A stretch of 64,000 nt of DNA. Source: Tetrahymena thermophila SB210 (Eukaryota > Ciliophora > Oligohymenophorea > Hymenostomatida > Tetrahymenidae). The stretch covers positions 620,001-684,000 of the forward strand of contig NW_002476457.1 of NCBI RefSeq assembly GCF_000189635.1. The letters run 5' to 3'. The translations under genes were made by a program, and so were the position numbers. Below the pieces are notes generated by a model. That model was given only the letters and a program-made list of their open reading frames with translations, was not told the origin of the DNA and searched no databases. Below, piece by piece: positions 1 to 11,985 of the stretch. Position 1 is the stretch's first letter, and every line of letters begins with the position of its first letter.

Positions 1-9
1 TATTTCAAA

Positions 10-3000
10 TCAATTTACTTCAATTATTTTAAGCAAGTCAGGTCCTCTTTCAATCAAAGTAGACATTTCTAGTAATTACTCGTCAACTAAATGATTATTT
101 AGAAAAATTAATTTAAGAAAATAAAAAAATATTATTATTTATAATAGACAAATAAATTACCTTTCAGTTTAAGCTCAAGAATGAGATCTATTTCCTTGAT
201 TTGTAATGGTAATGAAAGACCTTCTTTTACTATTTCGTTAAATTAGTCAATCGATATTTTTTCAGTAGAATCCCAAATGAACTCAGTTTTGTGTCCTTAT
301 AGGTAAGGTCTGTTAAACCTCTTGCAGCATCCCATACAGTAGTATTTTTTTAGAACATTGCCTAACTATGGCTTTAGACCTATGCAGCTAAAGTGGAACC
401 AATCTTAGCATCCATCGCATCCTATTGATTCTTCTCCCGAATAACCTCTGCAGATACAATAAGCCTTATTTTCATCTTCTTAAATAACTTATATATGGGA
501 ATGCTAATGAAGTTATGAAATCTATGCAATTTATTATTGGACTTCTGCATCTATTCCATTCGCTTGTAGTAATTCAGCTTACTTCAGCTAAGATTTCTTT
601 AGCCTTTTATCCTGTAAAGGCATGTTTCTATCTTCAATTACAATCTATTTAGAACCATCTTTACTTATTAATCTTTTCTTCTTCAATTCTGGCTATTCTA
701 CTATTGTGTCAATTTGATTTTTGCGAACATATTTTCTTTTTACCTTCTCAATAGTAGCTTCTTTTATGCCTTTACCTACTTTAACAGGAGTAAGTCTTAT
801 ACTTTAAATTTATTGAGAATTAGATGGACTTTAGCTGGGTAAGTCAGGAGTCAGTTTTGGAGTGTCTAGATGGTATTATCCTTAAATTAAATGCTTTGGA
901 ATTTGTGAATTTCTCTTTGGACGATTTTAATTTTGTAACTAAGAACTATTAGAGTGAGATTTAATATACTTGTTGGGCATATTTCTTTTGCCAGTTGGCT
1001 TCAGCTAAGTAGTAGTTGACTTTCTTCCAGGCCCAGCTTTTAACTACATAGCTGTGTTTTATTTCTACTCTAACTCCTTTGTTTGCTGTTACTCGTTATT
1101 AATCAAGTAATTTATTTAAGATTCTAAATCTCCGTCAAAAAATCCAGATTCATTCTCTTTTATAAAATAAAATATATAAATATAATTTAGATTTAAAACC
1201 AAATTACTCTTCTTTAAATCAATTGTTTTTGGTTGAGCTTGACTTGACTCTGTCTTTTTTCTTGGTGTTATAATCACACACATTTAGTTTGGATCAAAAG
1301 TTAGCATATACTTCTCTTCACAGAAATCTAACGGGAGAACATCTTTAGATTTTAGTTTTGTGTTATTTAAATTTTTTTTATTCTTGGAAATAGAATCTAA
1401 AATTTATCTAGCCATTTTGACCCATTAGTTAGCCCATTTATTGATTTTTTTCATAATACTTAGCTCTGGAATATAACAATTATAATTTTCACCTCTATTA
1501 ATATAACTTTTCATCTCTTCTAAGGTAGGTCTTTTAAAAAAAAATATTATTATATTTTTTATTAACTAAAATCCATTAATTTACTTTCTCTTTAAAAGTT
1601 CTCCTGCTTTTATTTTGTACTTTATCAGCTCAATCATTTTATTCTGTGCCATAATCATTTCTTAATTATTTATATCTCTAATGAGTCCTTGGTAGAATTG
1701 AATGAGTATCATTGGGTAGCTCAAATAATAGTTAAATGTATTTATTTTGCTCTTTTTTAATTATTTCTTTTCAGCCTTTTTTTTTCATAATTAATTTAAT
1801 AAATAATTTAAAAGAAAACATATAATTAATTTAATCTTAATAATAATTTGTAAATATGAGATAAAGTATCTTACATCTTTAGTTTATTTATTTGTTTCAG
1901 AATCTTCGAGCATTTTATTTATTTTTGTTCCATGTTTGGAGATATAGCTTCGATTTAAGCCATTTTCACTCTTTTCATCATTTATATTAGACTCTTCTTC
2001 TTTATTAGTCATGTCTGCATCTAAAAGGTCTTCTTTTGCAACAGAGTTTGATTTGTAAGGTGTGTCCTTGTTGAGGTTTTCTAAGTCCATTTTAGTATCA
2101 TCATTATATTCAGAGTATATTTTCTTTACTGAATTATATCCGCTTTTATCTTCTTCCAGGTATTCTTGGTTTTCTATATACATTTTATCGTTTTTAGAGA
2201 AGTCATTATTATTAATATCAGCAGAAAATTAGTCAATTTAAATTTTTTCACTTTCATTATCTTCCTTTTTTTCATTGATAGTGTCTTATTTATCAAGCTC
2301 AAAAGCTCCAAAATATCTAGAACTTTGTCTAGATATCTAGTTTTCAGGTAATTAGTCAACATTTGAAGCTTTTCTCTCAAGTAAAGGACTCAAATTTAAA
2401 TCATCTAAGTTAATTCCTTTTTTCTTTGTTATTTTTTTTCCATCTATTTATTATATTTCAAAGAAAATCTTAATTGTCTTTCTCTCTAAAAAAAAATTAC
2501 CTTTTGTATAAATAGTTCTTTTGCATATTGTTTTTGTATAAAAATTAGAAATCCACAAATCAGTTTAATCTATGTAAGATTAGATATCTTAAAACAATTT
2601 CAAGAATTCGTTTTTCAAAGTAAAGTTTTAAGCATTTTTTAGAAGTGTTTTGATCCTTTGGTAAGTCCATTTATCATTGTCTTAGCTACTTTCTACCAGA
2701 GTTTGAGTCTCTTATATAGGATTCTTCAAGATGATATCTAATAGACGGCTAAACTTTTGATCAATTTAAGTCCAACTTTATTTACATGAGTCTATGAATT
2801 CTTACAAGTCAGACTTTTAAAGCTATTAAGCTAATTAATCAACAATTGAGATAAATTCGAGGATACCTTCCTTTTTAAGTAGTTCTTAAAGATTTTTGTT
2901 ATCTTTAAATTCTTCATTTATGTATTTATTAGCTAACATAGCTTCTTTACCCCACTTTTAAAGTACATAAATATTCCACAATTTTTTAATGTTAGCATTA

Positions 3001-5545
3001 TTCATTGGTAGTTTTTTATGTCTTTCATCTAGCTTTGGAATAGTTTCCAATACTGAAAAGTAATCTAAAGATTGCAACTCTTCCAGATCCAAATCAATTA
3101 TTTCTTAAACTTCCTTCTCCAATTGCACTACATCATTTCTATAAATAATGATGAATTTTAAAAATTATTCTGACAAAAATAATAATTTACTTTAATTGTT
3201 TCAAGTAATTGTATTGTTAAGATTTATAACAGAAGGAAGGAATTCTGGGAAACTCTAAATAAATGTCTAGCTTTTCATAATTTTGCTTATTTTTGACATT
3301 CAGTTCATTTTCATATTTATTTTTGTTAAAGACTTCTTGCAGTTGACTAAATAAATTATCAGTAAGAATATCTGATTTAGTTTGAGTAGATTAGTATTCA
3401 TTAATATAGCTTAAACTAGAAATAGTCCAACTAACACCTCTCTTGTAGTATTCTATGCTCTCCAATAGTTCAGGAGTTTATATTCCTTAAAAAAATAACT
3501 GTTAATATGAAAAATAAAATAATCTTTAGCTTACCAAATGTTAGACCTTTTTAAATAAATTTGAAAAGCTCATCAAAAGAATCTGCTTTGAATTTCTCTA
3601 GATTTGGAGTTTCTCCTTGTTCGTTTTAATTATTTTCTTCTAATTCCATGGCTTCTTTTGAAATATTTAAATTATTGTTTTTATCAGTTTAAGAGGTATT
3701 TTCATTAGATTTTTCTTATTCAGATTATTAATTTTTCATTTAATTCCAATTATCTCTCCAATTTTGTATCTCATTCAAAATTTCTTTGAATTCCTTAAGA
3801 GATTTCTCTTCAATTTTTAATTGTTAAGATTAAAGCTTCATCTCTTCTAAAGTTTATAGTTTTTTATACTCATTTTGGTCTATTTTAAAATTATTGTAGA
3901 ATTTCTTTTCAGGAACATTCTTTTTCTCTACTCTAAGTTTCTCAAAATTTTTGAACCTTTAATTAAAATTATTGTAAGTAACATTTAAATTTGATATAAT
4001 TTTATTACCATTCAATAGTTTTGATGATTTGAGCCTCTAATGAATCTAATTCCTATGACTAAAAGCCTCTCTCCTTTCCTTTAGTGATTTCTTCAAGCAA
4101 AGATGAAAGTTTAGAATTATCATGAATCTACTTTTTTATTTTTTCTATTAATTTGTAATAAGTGTAAAGATCTTAGATTTAATCTTAAATAGGACTTTAA
4201 AAATTTAGTTCTGATGCTTCCTATTAGTAATATAAAAAAATATTTAATTTTTCAATTCTTTTTTTTAAGTTTTTTCTTACATTCATTAGCTATTTTAATA
4301 AATCTATAGTAAAAACAAGTCTTTCATCATTTAGATGCATTTATAAATTGTTTATTTTTTCGAGAGTAATGATCAAAGCGCACTCAAATGAGTCGAATTC
4401 TTCACAATAAACATTTAACTTTTATATTTATTATAATATTTTGATAGCTTCTTTAATATTTATTCTCTCGTGGTTATTTGTGCCTCTGGTTTTAGAAATC
4501 CTTGAGAAGTTTGGAATTTTTTCTATGAGGTCTAGAGATTATTCATAAACATACTTAAATCTCTTTTCAAATTTATCACATTTAAGAGGCAAACTCTATT
4601 TATAAAAATATTTAAAATTCTCATTATTTAAAATAATTAAAAATTAACTTATTACTTTATATTCGTTAATAAATCCACTAAGATTTTTTAAATTAATTTT
4701 ATCTTAATCTGCATAATAGGGTTCTAATCTCTAAAGCCAGTCTCTGCAACGTTAAATGCCTAAAATATTATAAAAAAATCATTTTAAAAGGGTTTTCAAA
4801 ATTTGATTTGTTATTTTTATTTGATGAAATGATATCGTATTAATCTTAAAAATCAAAGGAAATGAAAGGAATATATTTAATTTGTGATTAAAGATGCTTC
4901 AGTGATTTGATTAAGAACTTAACTTATTTTTATTTTTTGTCAATATAAATTTTAATTTGTTTGATAGATAGTTAATTTAATTTGCTCTGTGTTTATTTAT
5001 TTAGTTATAGGCATAATTTTTCTTTTTGTTTAATTTTATTGAAATGATAGATTATTTATTTATTTATCTATTTGTATCAAGCTTGCTTCTCCTATTATTT
5101 GCTTTAACTTAAATTAATAGCAATTATTTGTTCTAATTTCTTTGAAATTGAAAGTTATTTCTTTAATTATTTATCAATGCTTTTTGCTATTATTGAAACC
5201 AAATAATTTATTAATACCCTATTTCGAACTTTTTAAATTAAAATGACTAATAAAAAATGTAGGTTTAATTGATATTTAAGATTTACTATTCAAAAGTGAC
5301 AGTTTTTATATGAAGAAAATTATTAAAAGTAAATTACTTTATTCAAATTAAATCATTTCATTTGTAATAATTTTATGCTCATTTAGAGATATCTGGTTTT
5401 TTTATTCAAGCTCTTCTAGAGTAGCACGGTCTTGCATAATCTTTTTGAGCTCTTTTGAAAATTTTTAAGCTTTATCAAAGACCTCTTTTATAAAATCTGG
5501 AATTTCATAGCGTAGTTGCTTTCCAGCTTCTAAATGAGTATGGAT
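10..5545 (-). CDS. PHD-finger protein with PLU-1-like helical region (multi-exon)
   Basis: A chromatin-reader type protein. The clearest part is a PHD finger read from about 470 down to 305: YCIC, then GCDGCQDWFH, SC, and YYCMGC, the C4HC3 zinc pattern. It is followed by a helical segment (KISIDQFNEIVKEGLSLP) and a last short exon (86-10) ending in TGA. Upstream exons (about 1200-4760) are long, charged and helical, for example WANQWVKMARQILDS, and CRDWLQRLEPYYADQDKINL near 4700. The exon 5545-5350 reads LEAGKQLRYEIPDFIKEVFDK. This resembles the PLU-1 region of KDM5/JARID1 proteins, but no JmjC domain is seen. Introns seen include 87-160, one with a donor near 1207, and several more up to 4650. 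The start is not resolved: no convincing ATG lies in frame upstream of 4780, and a long intron (about 4770-5330) would join the 5350-5545 exon in phase. It may be continuous with the ELM2 gene at 5857-6973. PHD call sure; PLU-1 resemblance and ends moderate. Confidence 0.65.
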
Positions 5546-5856
5546 CTATATTACATAAATAAAATTAGCATTATTTGTTTGTTGTGAATTTTAATTATAA
5601 ATAAAATTATATCATCAGAGAGGAGTTTATTGATTAATGAGGAGAAGAGCATGCGAGCGAGAAAGCAAAGAAAATACAAGCTCTAAGGAAGGAAGTTTTG
5701 AAAAGAATAAAATAAAAGGAACTTTTAGAATAAAATGAGTGCCAAAATATTATTTAAAAATAAAAAAAGTTGTCTTATTTATGAGATTTTTCCTCATAAT
5801 ATATTGATTTTCACCCTATTCTAATCATAAATCCTAAATAAGTACTGTAATTTCTA

Positions 5857-6973
5857 TCATCTTTTGCCATTAATTTGCGAAATAATCAACATAATTTAAA
5901 ATTCCTTTTTACCCCTTCTTTATTTTCTTTTATTTTTTCCTTTATTTTAATCTTCTTCTCCTTGCTTTTGCTTAAGAAGCTCTGCTCTATTCTCCATAAT
6001 TGTGAAATTAGAATTAAAAATATGGATTACCTTTTGTATCTAATTTCTTGTTTCTAGCAATTCGTTCAATTCTTGCTTCCATTTTTCATGCTAACCTATC
6101 CATAAATTTAAAAAGTATTTATTTAGTTATTTTCCATTTACAAAAGCAGCTTTTTATATAGGCTTTTTTTGGCTTTAAAAATACTTTATCTACTATAAAT
6201 ATCAAGTTATAAAAATTAAAAGAGGGTGCATGCTGGGCACAATCATGAAAATTCTTTATTTCTAAACTGAAATATTGCTTTCTATTGTCCTGATTAACCC
6301 AAATGCAAATAATTTTCCTTTCGTAGTTAAAGAGTTGGCCTAATTTATTCAACTTTATATTGTGTTAATAATTGCATATTTTACCTAATTTAGTTTCTTA
6401 CAATTAAGAAACGAATTGATCAATCTTTTCCTGCATTTCTTGCTCAGTTAAAGAAACAGGCTTCTAAATTTTGGATTTGTATGCATTGAAATACATTAAA
6501 GATGGGAAAACAAGGTAAAACTTTGCTTTAACCACCTAATAGTCGCACTTTGCCAAGAAATTGAGTGCATTTGCTTCCACTTAATCGGAAGAAGGCAAGC
6601 CTATTAATAAACCTTCATTGTCATTCTTATTGTCCTTAAGGGATATGCATTTCGCAAAATTGAGATATTCTTTAACTTCATACTCGCTCAAGTTATTCCT
6701 GTAAGTGTAAGTTTACAGTTCATTTATATAAGGCTCATAAAGCCTTTTATGTTTCTTAAAAACTTAATTGCGCTGCTGTTCATTCTGGTAAAGAAGATCA
6801 GGAATTTGAGCTTAATATTCCTTCTCTCCAACCCTTGACTCGCGATGCAAGTTACTCAACCATCCTTTATTCTATTGCTAAGTGGATTCTTCGTCATCTA
6901 TATCCTTTTAATTATTGTGTCTCCCTTTATCCAAGGAGAGTTCACCCTAAAATTCTGAAATTTCTTCTTCCAT
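5857..6973 (-). CDS. ELM2-domain protein (chromatin/corepressor type)
   Basis: The gene starts with MEEEISEF at 6973. About 50 residues in comes the ELM2 signature SRVGEKEYQAQIPDLL, and about 150 residues in a closing helix, ALNFLAKCDYQVVKAKFYL, both like the MTA/MIER/CoREST ELM2 domain that recruits histone deacetylases. A phase-neutral intron (GTAAAATATG to AAATTAG) lies near 6340-6390. Further exons read KWKQELNELLETRNQIQK (near 6060) and a Lys/Arg-rich stretch, ending in TGA at 5857. ELM2 is normally followed by a SANT domain; none is obvious here, though the KWKQELNELLE segment sits where one would begin. The stretch 6110-6340 is open but has weaker coding character and may be intron. 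It is on the same strand as the PHD gene, with no clear start codon in between, so the two may be one gene. Divergent from the TMC-like gene at 7939. Confidence 0.6.
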
Positions 6974-7938
6974 ATAATTAAAATATCAAATATTTTTCTT
7001 TTTTAATTGATTATTCAATTAATTTATATGAATTTGATTAATTGATTTTGATATTAATTGAATGCTTTCTTTTTTCATAAATCTTTGCTCTCTTCTTATT
7101 TTGTTAATTATATTTCACAGCAAACCTACTTTTTTTACTCATACTAAATGAAAAGCAAGTCGTCTTGCTTTCTTATTCATTTTGATTCTATTATTTATTT
7201 TTTTTACATATGATTTTTATATAGGGTTATATTTTACATTCAATCTATGCTTTTTTCTTTGATTTTGATTATCAGTTTGGTGTTTGTTTTTTACCTATGT
7301 ATTTTCATTCAAAAGTTGATTTAATTCATTAAAATCTAAATTGTTTCTGAGTATCTTTCATATATTTTTATTATGAATATAAAATGTGCAGAAAAGGCGC
7401 CTTCTTTGAAATTTCTAAAGTATTTTTATGTCTAAATTTAAATAAATAAAAAATATTTCAATTTAAAATGATTTTTTAATAAAATAAATATAAATAAACT
7501 TTCAAAATAATTTTAGAGTGGCTTGATAAATTATTTTAAAATTATTATTTATAAATAAATTCTTTCAATTAATTTTGATTTGTAAAATAAATTTTATTAT
7601 AAAACATATTTATGAATTAAAATACATTCAAGAATTTAAAAAAATAGATTTTAAGAATAATTTTTAAACATTTTGTTTTAATACTTTAAAATTGCTTAGT
7701 ACCTAAACTAAGATTTCTTTTGTTGCATATTATTATAAATTACTGGTTTTAAATATTCTTCTAAAATTAATTAAATAATATTAAAAAAACTATTTGCAAA
7801 GAGAGTGATGAGTTACTATTAAAAATTATTTATATTAATTTTTTAAAGAAATTAAATTACAAGAAAAGACTTATCCTCTTAATTGAACTTACAAACAGAA
7901 AATTAATTATTCTACTTGAAGTAAATATTTACTAATCA
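6974..7938. promoter_or_regulatory. Divergent intergenic region
   Basis: About 960 bases of AT-rich DNA between the start codons of the minus-strand ELM2 gene and the plus-strand TMC-like gene. It must hold both promoters. No discrete motif, repeat or RNA gene can be recognised; one short GC-rich patch lies near 7395. Confidence 0.4.
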
Positions 7939-10908
7939 ATGAGAAAACAAAAGAAAAGTAAAAGTAAAAAATAAGATTCTTCCTCTAACAGCAGTGAAAG
8001 TGAAAGCGAAAGCGAAAGTGATAGCGAAAGTGAGAGAAGTGTTTCATTAAATAGCGAAAAATAAATAAACAAAGGATAAAAAAGAAAAAAAAAACGATAG
8101 TAGACTTTCAGTAAAAAGAATGAAGGAGATTCAGTAGTAAAAAAAAAGGTGTAAATTGTTCTAGATAATAGTGAAAGAGATGACTTTAATATGAACAACA
8201 GGTCAAAATTGAGAAAACCAACTAGTATTGTAAAATTTAGAAAGACAGTTGATGTAGATGAGGATGAAGAAGATAACAGAGATGAACAATTGGAAGGAGA
8301 TTTTATTCAAGATAATAACAAATAAGATGATTATTAAATGAAGAGGTAGTTTTAGAGAAAAAAAGGACCTTCTAAAACTGTTGTAAACACATAAAATCTT
8401 TAAGATTTGAAAAGTAAGGCAAGATTACTTGATTAGTAAAATTTGGTTATTGAAGATTTAGAGTAAAAGTTAGAAAAGCAATAATAACAAGTACTTGCTC
8501 TTGACTTAGAAAAAAAGTAAGACATATTAGAGAAATAAAAGGATATTGAGTATCTAAATACTTAAAAGTACATTTTAGAAAATAAAGTTGTGAAACATAA
8601 AACTTAGTTAGAAAGGTTAAAAGAAAAATTGAAAGTGAGGAAAGGCTCAATTCTAAATCTAAATCTTGAGAGAAGAAGCTTTTTAGAATAAGCACTAGAT
8701 TAGTAAAATTAAAACGAATAAGTATTTCATCTACCTTATGAATTGTAGCAAGCGCTTATAAAAAAGTATAATTGCTTTAATTAAACTAAAACTTATATTA
8801 CTAATAATTATCCGCTCAGTAGATATGTTAACCGAATTCTTAATTATTATTCTAAAAATGAGTAACTTCATTTTGGTTGCATAGCTATGCACTTTAATTC
8901 TTCCTTTGTGTTCTTCATACTCTTTCTTCCTTTTATTATTATATAAATTTTATCAAACTAGCCAGATATCAGTTTGAATTCTCCTTTCGCGATTTTTATG
9001 TATCATGAATACAACAAAAATAACTTATCAGTGTATATTGCCATATTCATTGTATTTATAATACTCAGTATTCTTTTACTTTACTAAAGAGTTTCTCATA
9101 TGCATAGAAAGGAAATTTAAAGTGAAGCTTAATCCTTTAAAGAGTTAGAAAATTTTAAACTTGTTTTTTCTTCCGTCAATTTTCGTCTAAGAAACTATGG
9201 TAATTAATTAATTAATAATTGGTTTTAATAACTGTTTATCTACCTTCAAAAATTCAATACTATAAATTAAGTAATATACAAGCAATATGTTAAAAAAATA
9301 AATAAATATTATTATGATATTAGATAAATTAAATTAAACAATTAATCTAAATGTTTTTTTTTATAAAATAAAATAGATTTTATGAAAAGGTAACAGATTG
9401 CTTTGAAGTAAAGAGTGCATTTGACTTGGAGTTTAACTGGATAGCTTATAGAAAGGAGAAAAAAATATGGAAATTGGATATATCTGTTAAGGATATTAGT
9501 CATAGCAATATAAATATTCTTAGTGCTTGGAGGACTTTATTTGATTCACTATTTAAATCAAATGGATTTTTTTCAATCAACAATAATACTAAAAATGCCT
9601 TTAGTTTTTACTTTTACATGTGTATTCATAGCTTATGTCTCAGCTTAGATTTCGTATTTTATGACTTAATTTGAGAACTGGAACACATACACTCTTTCTT
9701 GCCATGTAAAAGTGTGGAAACAATATTTAATCCATTCTTTAGCACTTTTTTATACATGCTTGAAATTAAGTCCTCTTAGCTTTTCAGACTAAGATCTCAG
9801 ATTGATAGGGTTACAAAATAACTTTGTTTATATAACATCCAAATATGAATGTACATCTGAATAGCTTGTTTACTCAATTTTGTCGCTTTATTTTGCTTAG
9901 GCAGTATGGTGTTTAATTAGCATGGTAATTCCAAACTTTTTTGCATTGATATTTGGAACAAAGTAAAAAGAATAGCAAATCAGAAAATTGACTCCTTTTA
10001 AAGTAGTTGAAGATTCCTATTAACTCATTGTTTTGGTTATGATGACAAACATACTCATTCCTATTTTTCCTTTGATTACACTTTTTAATTGTCTAACGCA
10101 TTTAATTATTTTTGGTTTCAACTGGTTGGTCATTACGAAACTGAAATATTAAAACTTCTCAAGCGTTTCAAGATAATTTATACAATAAAAACTTGTCAAA
10201 TTTTATGTAATGAGCAACATATTATCTCTCATATATTTTGCTATTATGTGCTATTAAGTCTAGGCAGAATATTTTCAAGGAAAATAATATTCTTAAAACA
10301 GTTTAAAGATATGCGGTCCTTTGGATATAAATACAACAGTTGCTGAATCTATTTCATCAAAAATAAACTCTTTAAATTACATAAATTCTGTATTTGACTT
10401 TATTTCATGGCAGCCAATATTGTGGGTTGTGATAATATCTTTGTACTTTATGTACAGAATAGAGTCAAGAGGAAAGCAGGCATGGAGAATAGAATACTTA
10501 ATAAAAAGTAGAGAAATGATCACAATTAAAAAATATTTTTAGAAAGAAGTTTAGCTTTATGAGTAGAGAATACAATAAGCCGCTAATGATATGCAAAGCT
10601 TAGATACACCAATATCTAAAGGAAATAATTCTGTCAAATTTTTTTCTGATACAGTAACTCCCTCTAAAAGTAAGTTTTCTTAGGATAGAGCAATATAAAT
10701 GAGTCCTTTAAACACTAATCAAGCAATAAGCGTAACAGGAGGTAACGTTAGCATAAATTTAAATGAGTTTTCATCCTCAAATGTCTTGGATGATACAAAG
10801 TAATTATTCACGTTCAAAAAAAATATGAATCAAAGTAGTCCTAATTAATTCTAACTAAGAATAAATAATAGCGGAAGCAATTATTATAGTAAATTTAAAC
10901 CAGCCTGA
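7939..10908 (+). CDS. Polytopic membrane protein, TMC-like (transmembrane channel-like), 930 aa
   Basis: Two exons, 7939-9199 and 9377-10908, join in phase and end at TGA. The N-terminal 300 residues are cytoplasmic: a Ser/Glu run (residues 14-33), a Lys-rich stretch, an acidic patch (DEDEED), then coiled coil (EDLEQKLEKQQQQVLALDLE). About nine or ten hydrophobic spans follow, from FVFFILFLPFIIIQIL (near residue 320) to PILWVVIISLYFMY (near 775). TMC-like signs: CTSEQLVY before a span, where TMC proteins have the CWET..GQE.Y motif; and ICGPL near residue 733, then a hydrophobic span and a charged helix (RIESRGKQAWRIEYLIKSRE), the layout of the TMC C-terminus (CGPF, last span, basic helix). 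TMC proteins are mechanotransduction-related channels. The match is by eye and the CWET motif is not intact; an unrelated ciliate membrane family is possible. The Ser/Asn-rich tail ends at residue 930. Confidence 0.6.
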
Positions 10909-11985
10909 TTTTTAAAAATCGTTGTCATTTGATTACTTAGATTTAACTGATTTTTTCTAAATTTTTACTTGACAGCAAATTTTAGCCTAAAATAATTATT
11001 AAAAAACAAAAAACTGAAATTTTGATGAATAATTAAGCAAAAATTATTTTGAAATAAAATAAAAATTTGTTTTGATGTTTATAAATATAAAAATAAATAC
11101 ATATTTTTTTGTTTATTTTTAATCTAAAAGTCAATTAATAATTATGAGATTTGTTAACTTATTTATAATTTGTAAACACAATTCTTTTATTAACATTAAT
11201 TAAAATTAGTACTGATTTTAATGATATATTAATTTTTTTTTTTCATATCATAAAAAATTTATTTCCTTTATTTACATAAAAAAATTGACAACTTTTATTC
11301 ATGAATAATTAGAATGAATGTTAGTTACACAAAGTTCTTAAGTAAAATTTGAAAAAATACCAAAATTTGGGTAAATTTAGGACTTATCAATAATTAAAAA
11401 CTTAAATTTCATAGTTATTTTTATACTTACTAAATTACCACTAAAAATATTTTCAAAAAATTTTATAAATCCCTATAACTAACTTATAGAAACAAAAGAT
11501 GAAATTTAGGTAAAAAAAACTTTAGCTGCTTGTCACATGAAAGAAACTAAACACAAAACAAGGTTTGTAGAAATTTTATTTAGAGAAATTAAAGCAACTA
11601 GTTATTTATTTATTTAGTGAATTAGGAAATTTAAATATATTCCTTAATTTACTTTTTTAATTTAATTAGTTAGAGCAATGCAGCAGTCATCATAGCTATA
11701 ATGGAAATAATATTTCAAAATTTCTTATTTCTATTGAGTTTTTGTTTTTTTTATCTAATGTAAATTTAAATATAAATTATATTTGTTAAAAGCAGATTTC
11801 GTATCATTATGATTTAAAATAAATGCAAATGTTGATCTAATTTAACAATAATAATAAATATTTTTTTTTAATAACTAAGTAACTTATTGATTTAAACAAA
11901 CTCAACATAATATTAAGAAAAACATTAATTCTACTTACAAAATATTAGCTATTCAATCTAACATAAATTTATTATATTAGTAGAT
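10909..11985. other. AT-rich intergenic region
   Basis: About 1.1 kb between two plus-strand genes, very AT-rich, with homopolymer runs and no open frame of coding character on either strand. It presumably carries the 3' end of the TMC-like gene and the promoter of the giant LRR gene; no motif is recognisable. Confidence 0.5.

Noticed and set aside
5636-5735. Short purine-rich plus-strand ORF (MRRRACERESKEN)
   Set aside because: Only about 33 codons, no splice context or conserved motif, and surrounded by minus-strand coding; probably chance.
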